Shown one piece after another: positions 53,505 through 62,823 of a stretch of 64,000 nt of DNA (its first letter is position 1; each line of letters opens with the position of its first letter). Under the pieces are notes generated by a model, which ran no database searches, was not told the DNA's origin, and saw only the letters and a list, made by a program, of their open reading frames with translations. The position numbers were made by a program, and so were the translations under genes. The stretch spans positions 2,232,001 through 2,296,000 of the forward strand of contig NZ_CP116477.1 of NCBI RefSeq assembly GCF_028335745.1, in the 5' to 3' direction. This stretch comes from Pectobacterium sp. A5351 (GTDB taxonomy: Bacteria > Pseudomonadota > Gammaproteobacteria > Enterobacterales > Enterobacteriaceae).

Positions 53505-54913
53505 CGCAATTTATCCTTTAACAAAAAGTCCATGACCGTATCCAACCGGATATGCGGCAACGGCGTATCTACCGTCATTTCTCGCGGACGAAATTGATCG
53601 AAATGGAAGCCCTGCGTTTGCCAGAATGCCGCCCCCGGTAAACGTGCTGGCACTTCACCGGGATAGACCGTCAGCGGCTGACCATCGCTGAGCCGATGCC
53701 CTTTCAGCGCGGGAATTTTCTGCCCCTGATGATCGACAACCCCGCTTTGCGTTGACTGGATTGACGCAATGCCTTCACAGCGCATATCGATGCCTTCAAA
53801 CGCGGCGTTCTGCCACGCCTCTTGCACCAGTTGCTGAAGCAAAGACACCAGATTGGCGTGCTGATCGGCGGTAATGTGATCCGCTTTACTCGCCGCAAAC
53901 ATCAGCTTGTCGATACAAGGCGAGAACAAACGACGGAACAGCGTACGTTTCCCGTAGTGAAAACTTTGCATCAGTTGGGTCAGCGCCAGCCGCATATCGT
54001 TAAACGCGTGAATACCGCTATTGAGCGGTTGCAGGCAGTCAACCAGAACAATCTGCCGGTCAAAGCGCACGAAGTGATCCTTATAAAACCCTTTGACGAC
54101 CGACTGACAGTAATAATCAAAACGCTTACGCAGCATGCCGATATTGGTTTTCTCATCCGCCTGCGCCAGTCTGGCTTCACCGATCTCATTCACCTGCGGC
54201 CAGGGGAAAAATTGCAGCACCGGCGCACCCGCCAGATCGCCCGGCAGCACAAACCGCCCCGGTTGAATAAAGTGCAGCCCTTCCTGCTTGCAGCGATGAA
54301 GATAGTCGGTGTAAGCCTGCGCGACCTCAGCGAGCTGGTTTTCATCTACTGGTGCCAGCGGATCGAGTTTCTCACACAGCGCCAGCCAGGGCTTCGCCCA
54401 CTCAATGCGTCCCCCTTGCAGCAAACCGCTCATCTGCTGCGACCAGCTCAAATAGGTTTGTTCCAGCAGCGGTAGATCCAGCAGCCATTCGCCGGGGTAA
54501 TCGACAATTTCCAAATAGAGCGTCGAGGTATCTTTAAAGTGGCGCAGCAACGAGTCTCTGGAGCGATAACGCAGCGCAAGACGGATCTCACTCACGCCGC
54601 GCGTCGGCGTCGGCCAGTCCGGCGGGGAGCCATACAGCACCGCCATGCCTTCATCATAGGCAAAGCGCGGCACGCCCAGATCGCGCTGCGGCACGCGTTT
54701 TACCCCCAGCAAACGCTCTTCGCGCACGGGGGAAAACATCGGCAAATGTGCTCCGTTATGGGTGTTCAATAATTGATTAACGAACGCGGTGATAAACGCG
54801 GTTTTGCCACTGCGGCTCAACCCGGTGACGGCAAGACGCAGGTGGCGATCCACACTGCGATTGACCAGTGAGTGAAGTTCGTTTTGTAGTCGACTCATTG
54901 AATGATCCATCAC
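53501..54913 (-). CDS. ycjX: YcjX, DUF463 P-loop GTPase-like protein
   Basis: A 470-residue protein with an N-terminal P-loop [10 protein letters not shown] (residues 33-42), the family signature [17 protein letters not shown] (Walker B-like) and [12 protein letters not shown]. It is translationally coupled to ycjF. It is named a predicted ATPase/GTPase connected with phage-shock-type stress. Upstream lies an ERIC rather than the usual neighbours. Confidence 0.93.
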   Translation of the reverse strand: MMDHSMSRLQNELHSLVNRSVDRHLRLAVTGLSRSGKTAFITAFVNQLLNTHNGAHLPMFSPVREERLLGVKRVPQRDLGVPRFAYDEGMAVLYGSPPDWPTPTRGVSEIRLALRYRSRDSLLRHFKDTSTLYLEIVDYPGEWLLDLPLLEQTYLSWSQQMSGLLQGGRIEWAKPWLALCEKLDPLAPVDENQLAEVAQAYTDYLHRCKQEGLHFIQPGRFVLPGDLAGAPVLQFFPWPQVNEIGEARLAQADEKTNIGMLRKRFDYYCQSVVKGFYKDHFVRFDRQIVLVDCLQPLNSGIHAFNDMRLALTQLMQSFHYGKRTLFRRLFSPCIDKLMFAASKADHITADQHANLVSLLQQLVQEAWQNAAFEGIDMRCEGIASIQSTQSGVVDHQGQKIPALKGHRLSDGQPLTVYPGEVPARLPGAAFWQTQGFHFDQFRPREMTVDTPLPHIRLDTVMDFLLKDKLR

Positions 54914-54929
54914 GCCTGTAGTTGAGAAA

Positions 54930-55056
54930 TATACCCGTCATACTTCAAGTTGCATGTGCGTTGGCGACGTTCACTCACCCGAATCACTTACCTGAGTAAG
55001 CTCATCGGGATTCCTTCCCTTGCCGCCTGCCTGAAACTCGAATTATTTAGGGTATA
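54930..55056 (+). repeat. ERIC element, copy 2 (127 bp)
   Basis: A complete ERIC: TATACCC (54930-54936) pairs with GGGTATA (55050-55056), exactly 127 bp. It lies just upstream of ycjX and 98 bp before the IS. Confidence 0.95.
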
Positions 55057-55154
55057 TACTGTTGAGAACAATTATGGAGCTGAAAACTACATATCGCTGA
55101 GAAATATATCGTATCAATATAATGAAATCAGACAAACGCCTCACGCCGACATAA

Positions 55155-56098
55155 GTGATCCTACCCACGTAATGTGGACACAGCCCTAAGCGAGGTTCTG
55201 GTTTTCAAATTGTTCCGGGCTAAGCCCGCCGCAAGCGCTATGGCGACGCCAGCGATTGTCATCGCACTCGATATAATTAAACACCGCCGTTCGCATTATT
55301 TCCCGACTGCCAAAGGACTCTCCATCGATACATTCCATTTTCAGCGAATGAAAAAAACTTTCCACGCAGGCATTATCATAGCAGCATCCTTTGGCACTCA
55401 TGCTCCCGCGCAGGTGATGCCGCCCCAGCAACGCCTGATAATCCCCTGAACAGTACTGGCTACCACGGTCGGTATGCACGATTACCTGTTTTGGCCGTTT
55501 TCTCCTCCACAGGGCCATCTCAAGCGCATCACAGCTCAGCTGTGCCGTCATCCGCGATGACATCGACCAGCCGATAACCGCCCGCGACCATAAGTCGATG
55601 ACTACCGCCAGATACAGCCAGCCTTCATCTGTACGTAAGTAGGTGATATCTCCTGCCCATTTTTGATTCGGGCCGCTGGCGATAACGTCTCGCTTCAGCA
55701 GATTTTCAGACACTGGCAGGCAGTGCTCCCGGTAGCTGACCGGGCTGAACTTCCAGGCAGCTTTTGCCCGCAGCCCCTGACGGCGCAGACTGGCAGCAAT
55801 GGTTTTCACGTTATAGTGTGGCAGTTCATCAGCCAGTCGTGAGGCACCGTACCACTGTTTGGCATGATTGAACGCCTTGCTGACGGCATCATCGCAGACA
55901 AGCCGGAATCGCTGACGCGAGTTGGTCTGATGGCGGCAGCAACATCGATGCGTTCTGCAAGCTTCAGGGCTTCGTTGCGGAATTCAGGCGTATGTTGCTT
56001 ACGTGGTTTTTTACTGGTTGATACGGGTTTCGTCATGAGTCACCTCTGGTAGAGAGTTTACTCACTTAGTCGCGTGTCCACTATTGGCGGATAGGATC
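55155..56098 (-). mobile_element. IS3-family insertion sequence, internally deleted (944 bp)
   Basis: Ends GATCCTA...GTGGACAC and the complementary GTGTCCAC...TAGGATC form imperfect terminal inverted repeats. The element encodes OrfA and OrfB on the minus strand but is about 250 bp shorter than intact relatives because of a deletion across the orfA-orfB junction. The 3 bases at the two sides differ (AGT left, ACT right), so no target duplication is left at this copy. Confidence 0.9.
55186..56036 (-). pseudogene. IS3-family transposase, OrfA/OrfB with deletion
   Basis: OrfA begins at 56036 ([19 protein letters not shown], helix-turn-helix start) but after RIDVAAAI it jumps into OrfB sequence in a wrong frame. 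OrfB sense continues as [21 protein letters not shown] and the DDE catalytic domain from the GTG at 55807-55809. That domain has the motifs [18 protein letters not shown] and [18 protein letters not shown], with D, D and E present. The OrfA leucine zipper and the OrfB N-terminus are lost, so self-transposition is unlikely. Confidence 0.87.
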
Positions 56099-56213
56099 AC
56101 TTCAAGCCGCATGTGCGTTGGCTACGTTCATTCACCCGAATCACTTACCTGAGTAAGCTCATCGGGATTCTCACTCTTGCCGCCTTCCTGCCACTCGAAT
56201 TATTTAGGGTATA
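56099..56213 (+). repeat. Right 115 bp of an ERIC, after the IS right end
   Basis: Starts ACTTCAAG directly at the IS end and runs to GGGTATA at 56207-56213. It lacks the first 12 bases of an ERIC. With the 15 bp at 37883-37897, sharing ACT, it makes exactly 127 bp. Confidence 0.9.
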
Positions 56214-56445
56214 TAATGCTAATGCCGCAAGATATACTCACAAGAAAGCATCTTATGGATATAGCAAAAAAAACCTATACGGCATGATATTTCTCATCGA
56301 CAACAGACATTTTCATTGAACGGAGGGTAATATATTTAGCGCATAAGTTTATCTACCACAGCAGGTAGTTATCACCTCGTATATCTAAGCAAAAAGAAAA
56401 ATATTTAAGTCCCAAGAACAATGTTATAAAAAGGAGTTTTTAACT

Positions 56446-57198
56446 ATGTTTTCAACATATGCCCACCAGACTGTTACAAAAACATTTTATCGCCCCATTG
56501 AAGCAGCGATTAGGTGGAGTAATTTATTATCAGTAGAATCTGAGATACTAGAAGAGTTCAATGGATATCCGATTGTTTTTTTACATCGTACATCTCAAAC
56601 CTGGCCAATCCTTTCATTAAATCAGGAAAGAATTATTGATGGGCTTATTAATGGTGAGTTACGTCACAGCAAACGGGGGATTACGAGTTCCGTAGCTCTG
56701 GATTTGGACGATCCTGATTTAACTATCCGGCATATTGATCTGAAAAATTGGATGATATCATACTACCCCAATGAGAAACCTGATTTTTTATTTTCACCAC
56801 AAGAACAGCTCATCCCCCCTACAATTAATTATAATTTTATTCAGATAATTCTAGCTGAACTTGAAGCAATGAGAATAAAAAACAACAGCCTTGAAAATCA
56901 AAATAAAAATATAACAAACGATTATCAGTCACTACAAGAAAACTATAAATCAGCAATAAAAAACCATGTAAATCCCATTTTAGGTGAAAGGAGTGAAAGC
57001 ACCTATTTAACAATCATCGGGGCTTTAATTAGTTTATACAATCAGCGTTCGCCATCAGGTCAACCCTATACACTATTTCAGTCTCAGGAATCCGTTATTT
57101 CAGCCTTAATTGCCCATTATGGAGATAAACGAGGAGTGTCAAAAAGTACGCTTGAAAGTAAATTTGCTCAAGCCAAGCGCCAACTCAATAATACGTAA
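56446..57198 (+). CDS. Unknown protein with central coiled coil
   Basis: A 250-residue soluble protein with a good ribosome site (AAGGAG, nine bases). Residues about 125-165 form a coiled coil (ILAELEAMRIKNNSLENQNKNITNDYQSLQ). The C-terminal about 70 residues (ERSESTYLTIIGALISLY, SQESVISALIAHYGDKRGVSKSTLESKFAQAKRQL) look like a small helical DNA-binding or multimerising domain often seen at the end of accessory-element proteins. The gene is AT-rich and lies next to IS and ERIC debris. Function unknown. Confidence 0.7.
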   Translation: MFSTYAHQTVTKTFYRPIEAAIRWSNLLSVESEILEEFNGYPIVFLHRTSQTWPILSLNQERIIDGLINGELRHSKRGITSSVALDLDDPDLTIRHIDLKNWMISYYPNEKPDFLFSPQEQLIPPTINYNFIQIILAELEAMRIKNNSLENQNKNITNDYQSLQENYKSAIKNHVNPILGERSESTYLTIIGALISLYNQRSPSGQPYTLFQSQESVISALIAHYGDKRGVSKSTLESKFAQAKRQLNNT

Positions 57199-57311
57199 CC
57201 CCTAACCCCAGCTAGTGCAGAACTTACCCCATTCAGGGTGAATATTGTGGCGTTTTTTTCCATAGTAGATTTCCGCGTCATTCTATTATGTCTGAGGGAT
57301 AATCTACTATT

Positions 57312-59276
57312 ATGCATAAACAGGATCGTTTTTTTGCATTACCACATTTTTCACCATCTCGAATCCAACTCGCTTTATTACACGATAGAATATCGTTCCA
57401 GTTACTCTCTAGACTTAGCAAATATCTCTTTCTCATCACACTGTTGGCGATGGCATCTCTTAACAAGAGCATGGCTCTAACGCCCGCAGAAACGCGACAT
57501 TTGGTGGATAGAACCGGATTCGGCACAACTCAGCAGGATATTGAACGTTTCAAAAACATGACACGGGAACAAGCCGTGGATTATCTGCTAGGTACACTTG
57601 ATACCCCTTTTTACACTCGTCCTCCAGCATTCATATCGGAACCTTATCCTAATTATCGGGAAGAAGGTTGGACTGAGCAGAAAATGATCTTCTTTCGCTT
57701 CAATGAGATTAACCAATTACAGGCATGGTGGTTGCAAGAAATGATTCTTACGCCGACACCATTCGCCGAACGACTCACCTTGTTTTGGCATAACCATTTT
57801 GTCTCCCGGTTTGACAATACGCTCATTACCGCCCCTTTTTTCGATCAACTTACGCTATTTCGGCAAGCTGGAAGCCAGAGTTTTAGATTACTGACGCGGA
57901 AAATTTTGCAAGACCCCATGATGCTAAGTGGGCTAGACAACATCTCCAACACCCGCGATCACCCTAACGAGAATCTAGCCAGAGAATTGATGGAACTTTT
58001 CACGCTGGGAGATGGTAATTACAGTGAGAATGACGTCAAACAGGTTTCTCGTATTCTGGCGGGACATACTGTGAACGCCACACAACAATGGCGTTATCAA
58101 TTCAATGCAAGTGCAGCGGTACCCGGCGAGAAAATCGTATTAGGTAAAAGCATTCAGGGAACTCCCGACGAGGAGCTCGATCAGCTTGTCGATGTTTTAT
58201 TGTCGCAGCCCCAAACCGCCACTCGTTTAGCGAAGAAATTCTACCGAGCCTTTATTTCGCTGGACGACAATCCACAAACGATTGCGACGTTAGCTCAGTT
58301 GCTACGCGATAATGACTACGCTATGAAGCCTTTTCTGCGGGAATTACTACTCAGTCCCGCTTTTTGGCATGAGAAAAATCGCGGGGCACTGGTGAAATCG
58401 CCATTGGACCTGGTTGTTGGTTTTTCCCGCTCTTTTTCACTGGTTCTGCCAGAACAACAGATTCTGCTGGATTACCTTCAAACACTGGGGCAAACCCCGT
58501 TTATGGCTCCTTCCGTAGCCGGATGGGAGGGTGGAATCACATGGCTTGATGGTAAAACCTTGGTCGATCGCTCCAGAATATTACACCGCCTATGGTTGGC
58601 GCGTGAAACCCCTCCACCGCCGACAGATAAAGGGCTACTTATCCGTTTCGCCTCAGAAAGTCGTGGGTTGCCAACTCGCTTTATCGTCACCGTTAACGGC
58701 AAGCCCCTTGCGCGGATTACTGCAACACTGGGAGCGGACACTCGACAAGAACAAGCCTCCAATGAATCCGGTAATCTCAAGCCCATGTGGGAAACCGTTG
58801 CCATTCCCAATGTGCCCGATGTACTGGAAAACGTCACAATCACAATGGATGCCGACGAACCTGGCACTAACCTGTTTGTTAATTGGATTGCCTTTAACGG
58901 CTACCGTTTTTCGCCGAATACGGCTAAATGGGTTCTGCCTGAAGGGTCTCTCTGCCGCCCTGATTCACCGTTGGGAGCGTTTTACTGTAACTTGAGCCTG
59001 TCTTTTGACCTCCGTTCCTCACTCAATACAGAAGATGCGACGTTGGCAGACAGGAACTCACCGCTCAATGCGAACATCGAATATGGTACGGCTCGACTGC
59101 AACCACGGCTTGCTAATTCAGAGACATTATCATTGCCCCTTGCCTCACCGAACTACACCGCTGAGTGGTATCACTCGTTGCTAGCGACCACGCCTTTCAG
59201 GCAAGCCACGAATCAGGATTTCGATGCTGCGGCCTTCAAGGCACTCACTCTCGACCCTGCATTCAACCTGAAATAG
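57312..59276 (+). CDS. DUF1800-family exported protein
   Basis: A 654-residue protein. A basic 35-residue lead precedes a signal-like segment (YLFLITLLAMASLNKSMA), after which the DUF1800 domain begins (LTPAETRHLVDRTGFGTTQQDIERF). Further family motifs are LTLFWHNHFVSRF, NENLARELMELFTLGDGNYSENDVKQVSRILAGH and WEGGITWLDGKTLVDRSRIL. A roughly 120-residue beta-rich insertion (KGLLIRFASESRG...VNWIAFNGYRF), resembling a carbohydrate-binding module, lies before the end. DUF1800 proteins are typically paired with DUF1501 proteins, as here (15-bp gap). Their biochemical role is not established. The third gene of the cluster is a chitin-synthase-like glycosyltransferase. Confidence 0.85.
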   Translation: MHKQDRFFALPHFSPSRIQLALLHDRISFQLLSRLSKYLFLITLLAMASLNKSMALTPAETRHLVDRTGFGTTQQDIERFKNMTREQAVDYLLGTLDTPFYTRPPAFISEPYPNYREEGWTEQKMIFFRFNEINQLQAWWLQEMILTPTPFAERLTLFWHNHFVSRFDNTLITAPFFDQLTLFRQAGSQSFRLLTRKILQDPMMLSGLDNISNTRDHPNENLARELMELFTLGDGNYSENDVKQVSRILAGHTVNATQQWRYQFNASAAVPGEKIVLGKSIQGTPDEELDQLVDVLLSQPQTATRLAKKFYRAFISLDDNPQTIATLAQLLRDNDYAMKPFLRELLLSPAFWHEKNRGALVKSPLDLVVGFSRSFSLVLPEQQILLDYLQTLGQTPFMAPSVAGWEGGITWLDGKTLVDRSRILHRLWLARETPPPPTDKGLLIRFASESRGLPTRFIVTVNGKPLARITATLGADTRQEQASNESGNLKPMWETVAIPNVPDVLENVTITMDADEPGTNLFVNWIAFNGYRFSPNTAKWVLPEGSLCRPDSPLGAFYCNLSLSFDLRSSLNTEDATLADRNSPLNANIEYGTARLQPRLANSETLSLPLASPNYTAEWYHSLLATTPFRQATNQDFDAAAFKALTLDPAFNLK

Positions 59277-59291
59277 ATAAGGATCTCACTG

Positions 59292-60491
59292 ATGACTTTA
59301 CCATTTATACCACTACGGCGTTCGCTTCTCCGTGGCCTTGCCGCCGGTGCATTAACCTCAATGTTACCCCTACGTGGATTAGCGGGGAATACGCTCCCCG
59401 CTAATAAGAACTTAATCATCGTCGAATTATCCGGCGGTAACGATGCATTAAATACCTTAGTTCCCTATCGTGACCCACTGTATCGCCATTATCGACCAAC
59501 ACTGGCGTTAAACACGAACGAATATGCGCCATTGAACGATGACCTTGCATTTAATATTGCCTGGAAAAGGCTTGTGGATATCTTTCAAAAGGGAGAAATC
59601 GCCGTTGTGCAGGATGTGGGCTATCCTTCTCCCAACCTGTCTCATTTCAGTTCGGCTGCGATCTGGGCTAATGGTGCTGATACCCCAACGCTAAAATCCG
59701 GATGGGCGGGCCGTGTTTTGAATACGTACTCGCTTCAGGAGCGGCATCACGATGCCGATGGTATCATTCTCTCTGGCGATCAATCTTTACTCATCCACCC
59801 CGCAACGCAGGCATTGGCACTCCAGGACAGCCGTGCCTTATTGAACGCAGAACTTTCCACACTCACTGCCCTTAAAAATGACAAGGATAACCCTGCTGCT
59901 CGACATATTTTCCAGTTGATGGAAAACACCAGCATGATAAGTCGCCGAATTCAAAGCAAACTACTTGGGCAAAATCGCTTTACCCGATGGTTTACACAGA
60001 ATGGCTATATTGAGCCACAAAATGCACAAGCAGCCACCGCACTCTGGTTAATAGAAAACAACGTCCGTTCACCGCTATACAAGATCAGTTTATCTGGCTT
60101 CGATTTACATACTAATTTACGCGGTGAACATGAACGTCTACTCAGCAAAGTAGAAACCTTATTGCTTGGATTGCGTCGGGGACTCATCGAGATAGGCGCG
60201 TGGCAAGATAGTCTGATCATGGTGCATTCGGAATTCGGTCGTCGCCCACAGGAAAATGCATCAGGCGGGGCCGATCACGGCACGTGCGGACCGGTCCTGC
60301 TGTTAGGTGGTCACGTCGAAGGCGGTATCTGGGGCGGGCGAAGCCCTCTCGATAAATTAGATAACGACGGTAACCCTTATTTTTCAACCGATTTCCGCTC
60401 GATATACACAACCGTGGCTGAACGCTTTTGGAAACTTCCAGCCATTCATGCTGGGGGAGCATCGTTCTCTCCTCTGAATATTCAACTCTAG
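59292..60491 (+). CDS. DUF1501-family exported protein, alkaline-phosphatase fold
   Basis: A 399-residue protein with a Tat-type signal (RRSLLRGLAAGALTSMLPL), so it is probably exported folded. DUF1501 motifs: LIIVELSGGNDALNTLVPY (metal-binding start of the sulfatase/alkaline-phosphatase-like fold), NLSHFSSAAIWANG, HSEFGRRPQENASGGADHGTCGPVLLLGGHV. The family is predicted to be a periplasmic hydrolase or sulfatase-like enzyme without a known substrate. It directly follows the DUF1800 gene and is followed after 32 bp by the glycosyltransferase gene. Confidence 0.87.
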   Translation: MTLPFIPLRRSLLRGLAAGALTSMLPLRGLAGNTLPANKNLIIVELSGGNDALNTLVPYRDPLYRHYRPTLALNTNEYAPLNDDLAFNIAWKRLVDIFQKGEIAVVQDVGYPSPNLSHFSSAAIWANGADTPTLKSGWAGRVLNTYSLQERHHDADGIILSGDQSLLIHPATQALALQDSRALLNAELSTLTALKNDKDNPAARHIFQLMENTSMISRRIQSKLLGQNRFTRWFTQNGYIEPQNAQAATALWLIENNVRSPLYKISLSGFDLHTNLRGEHERLLSKVETLLLGLRRGLIEIGAWQDSLIMVHSEFGRRPQENASGGADHGTCGPVLLLGGHVEGGIWGGRSPLDKLDNDGNPYFSTDFRSIYTTVAERFWKLPAIHAGGASFSPLNIQL

Positions 60492-60523
60492 TCAACCACA
60501 TTATTTCACAGGACGCGATTTTT

Positions 60524-62434
60524 ATGGAAATGATAGGGATACCCGCTCACCGCCCCATGAATACCGATATCACACGCAGGCAAACGCTCTCGGCGATCCG
60601 GCAAGGCTGCCGTGATAATCTCGTTATAGATGGAGATCTTCCCAGTACCCAGGCGGACATTCTGGTTTGCCTCACGCTCTATAACGAACCAGCGTCCATG
60701 CTCGCTGATACGCTAGCTGGCCTGATACGCAACCAGCAACAGTTGGCAGCGACATTTACCCATTGTCCGCCAAAAGTCATGATTTGCATGATGCTTGACG
60801 GCACGGACTCTGCACACCCTTCAACCGTTTCACTTTTAGAAAAACTGGATCTTACCCCACGATCTGCGGCAACGCCCGTTCACGGACAAAACTCGCTGAC
60901 GCTTCAGGTAAGTAACCTCCCCGCCTCGCAAATTCTGCACTGTTGCGATCAACCGTCTACAGGGGAATATCCAGACCAGTCAATCAGCCTGCTGCTCGCC
61001 AACAAACAGCATAATGCCGGAAAACTGGATAGCCACGCGTGGTTTTTTTGGGGCGTTGGTAGCGTCATTAAGACTGAATTTGTACTGCAAATTGATACCG
61101 GTTCTGTTACGGAATCAGCATGTCTGATGCACCTTTTACAACACATGTGGCAGGAGCCGCACTGTGCAGCCGTCGCCACACGCATTATGCTGCCAACGCC
61201 GACCAACTATAACCCGGTACAAAACTGGCAATACGCTGATTTTATATGGGAAAAAGTCAGCGATTGGGCAATGGGTAATGCACTGCACTACTTAGAGGTG
61301 GTTCCCGGACAATGCAGCATGATTCGCTGGCATCAGTTTTGTGAAAATCATGGGCACCCCCAAGCCCCGGTTGACATTTACCTACGCGGATTAGTGCCAA
61401 ACACCCTGTTAGAACATAATATTTTTCTGGCAGAGGATCGGGTTATGGGGCTCGAATTGGTCAGACATCACCACGGCAGCGCCGTGCGCTATGAGCAGGA
61501 TGCCGTGGTACGCACAGATACCGTCCCCACGCTGGCAGAACTCCTGCGCCAACGTCGACGCTGGATTAACAGCACCACCGCGGCGCGTTTACATTCGCTC
61601 TCCCAACTACCTGCCGTACTAAGACAGCCGATGCTTTCTCCTCTGCGACGCGGAAAGATTGCTCTTGCTGTACTGTGGGGTTTTTTACAACTAATCACCC
61701 AATTTATTATGCCGGCGCTTACCGCAATATTGTTGGCCACAGGTGTTACACATCTCGTCAACATGCTTCAACCCACCACGCCTTCTTCTTATATCACAAC
61801 AGTGGGGCTCGGTCTGGCGCTGCTTTTTCTGTCGCTATGGGGTGGCATCCTCTTGATTAACCGCACCTTGCCCCTGAATGTAAAAACGAGTGTATCCTAT
61901 CATTGTGTTGCTATGTCGTTGCTGGGTGGGGTCATGGGCTGCACATTCCTGTTAGCGTTCGTGAGTATGACAGTACAGAACCTGCTCATTATGGGGGCAA
62001 CGCTATTACTGATCTGTATTTCTATTAGCCTGCATTCATTTGGTTATTTAAGGCAGTTTATGCGGTGGGGCTGCTTTTACCTCGTCCTGCTGCCGATTTT
62101 CAATCTCTATCTGGCCACCTATGCCATTGCGAATACCAACGATGTCAGTTGGGGAACTAAAGGATTAACCACACATCAAGTTGGGGAGACAACACGAAAA
62201 CGCTGGTCAAAGAGTCGCGATATGCTGCTAGCCATCTGGATTGTTAGCTCGCTGGCCATCGCCCTGCTATTTTTACTAAAGATTTCTCCAGCACAATGGC
62301 TGCCCATCAGCCACTATATTGCGGCATTTTTCTTTCTCCGTACCATGCTATCGGCTTCAGTCAGTATTGGTAGCAGCATCACCAAACACCGGCGTATTCA
62401 GCGCAAAAAGATCAAGGCATCCATCGCGTACTGA
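60524..62434 (+). CDS. Fungal-type chitin synthase-like family 2 glycosyltransferase
   Basis: I choose the ATG at 60524 (636 residues); the open frame before it lies in the DUF1501 gene. The motif order of fungal chitin synthases is present: TLYNEP (51-56), WFFWGVG (173-179), the IDTG site (190-193, LDVGT in fungi), VPGQCSMIR (260-268), AEDR (303-306), the product-binding QRRRW (343-347) and SWGTKG (542-547). Six or more membrane segments lie between about 390 and 620. These enzymes polymerise UDP-N-acetylglucosamine into beta-1,4 chains and pass them through their own membrane channel. A NodC-type synthase would lack SWGTKG. Sugar specificity and activity are inferred. Confidence 0.85.
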   Translation: MEMIGIPAHRPMNTDITRRQTLSAIRQGCRDNLVIDGDLPSTQADILVCLTLYNEPASMLADTLAGLIRNQQQLAATFTHCPPKVMICMMLDGTDSAHPSTVSLLEKLDLTPRSAATPVHGQNSLTLQVSNLPASQILHCCDQPSTGEYPDQSISLLLANKQHNAGKLDSHAWFFWGVGSVIKTEFVLQIDTGSVTESACLMHLLQHMWQEPHCAAVATRIMLPTPTNYNPVQNWQYADFIWEKVSDWAMGNALHYLEVVPGQCSMIRWHQFCENHGHPQAPVDIYLRGLVPNTLLEHNIFLAEDRVMGLELVRHHHGSAVRYEQDAVVRTDTVPTLAELLRQRRRWINSTTAARLHSLSQLPAVLRQPMLSPLRRGKIALAVLWGFLQLITQFIMPALTAILLATGVTHLVNMLQPTTPSSYITTVGLGLALLFLSLWGGILLINRTLPLNVKTSVSYHCVAMSLLGGVMGCTFLLAFVSMTVQNLLIMGATLLLICISISLHSFGYLRQFMRWGCFYLVLLPIFNLYLATYAIANTNDVSWGTKGLTTHQVGETTRKRWSKSRDMLLAIWIVSSLAIALLFLLKISPAQWLPISHYIAAFFFLRTMLSASVSIGSSITKHRRIQRKKIKASIAY

Positions 62435-62608
62435 ATAAATTCTATTTAGGCAATTAATGGGGGATTAATCACAACTCAAAAATATTTTTTCTTAATGACA
62501 GAATATCGCTGGAATTATTCCCTGATATCTATTTAAACTCAATACCGTTATTAGAGACTATCCTTTCCTATTTTAATTTTCAGGCGCGTTATTCAATAAT
62601 AACGCCTT

Positions 62609-62757
62609 AGGGCCTATTTCAGTAGGTGTTTATTGGCATAGCCCGTTTGGGCTCGGGCAGCGCAGAAAAACCGAAGCGTATACATAGTACGTGAAGATTT
62701 TGAGCGCTGCCCAGGCCCAAAATGGCAAGTAAAATAGTCCTAATGGGATAGGTTCTT
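62609..62757. repeat. Long imperfect palindrome (repeat C)
   Basis: Outer arms CCTATTTCAGTAGG and CCTAATGGGATAGG are roughly complementary. Inner arms GTTTGGGC and GCCCAAAA, and GGGCAGCGC with GCGCTGCCC, pair well. The whole can fold into one long hairpin, the form of a miniature transposable or REP-like element. Confidence 0.65.
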
Positions 62758-62760
62758 ATT

Positions 62761-62786
62761 CTGCAACTTGACGTATGACGGATATA
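62761..62786 (-). repeat. ERIC terminus remnant
   Basis: CTGCAACTTGACGTATGACG and the following GATATA match the end of an ERIC read in reverse (CATGCAACTTGAAGTATGACG, GGTATA). The rest of the element is absent. Confidence 0.6.
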
Positions 62787-62823
62787 TTCTAATGGATAGG
62801 GATTTCAATATAAGGGAATCGGT

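Larger units (their letters stand above)
62435..62823. other. Intergenic region with repeat C and ERIC end
   Basis: About 390 bp after the chitin-synthase-like gene. It holds the palindromic repeat at 62609-62757, an ERIC terminus at 62761-62786 and a short promoter-like stretch before the SDR gene. No gene is seen. Confidence 0.6.
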
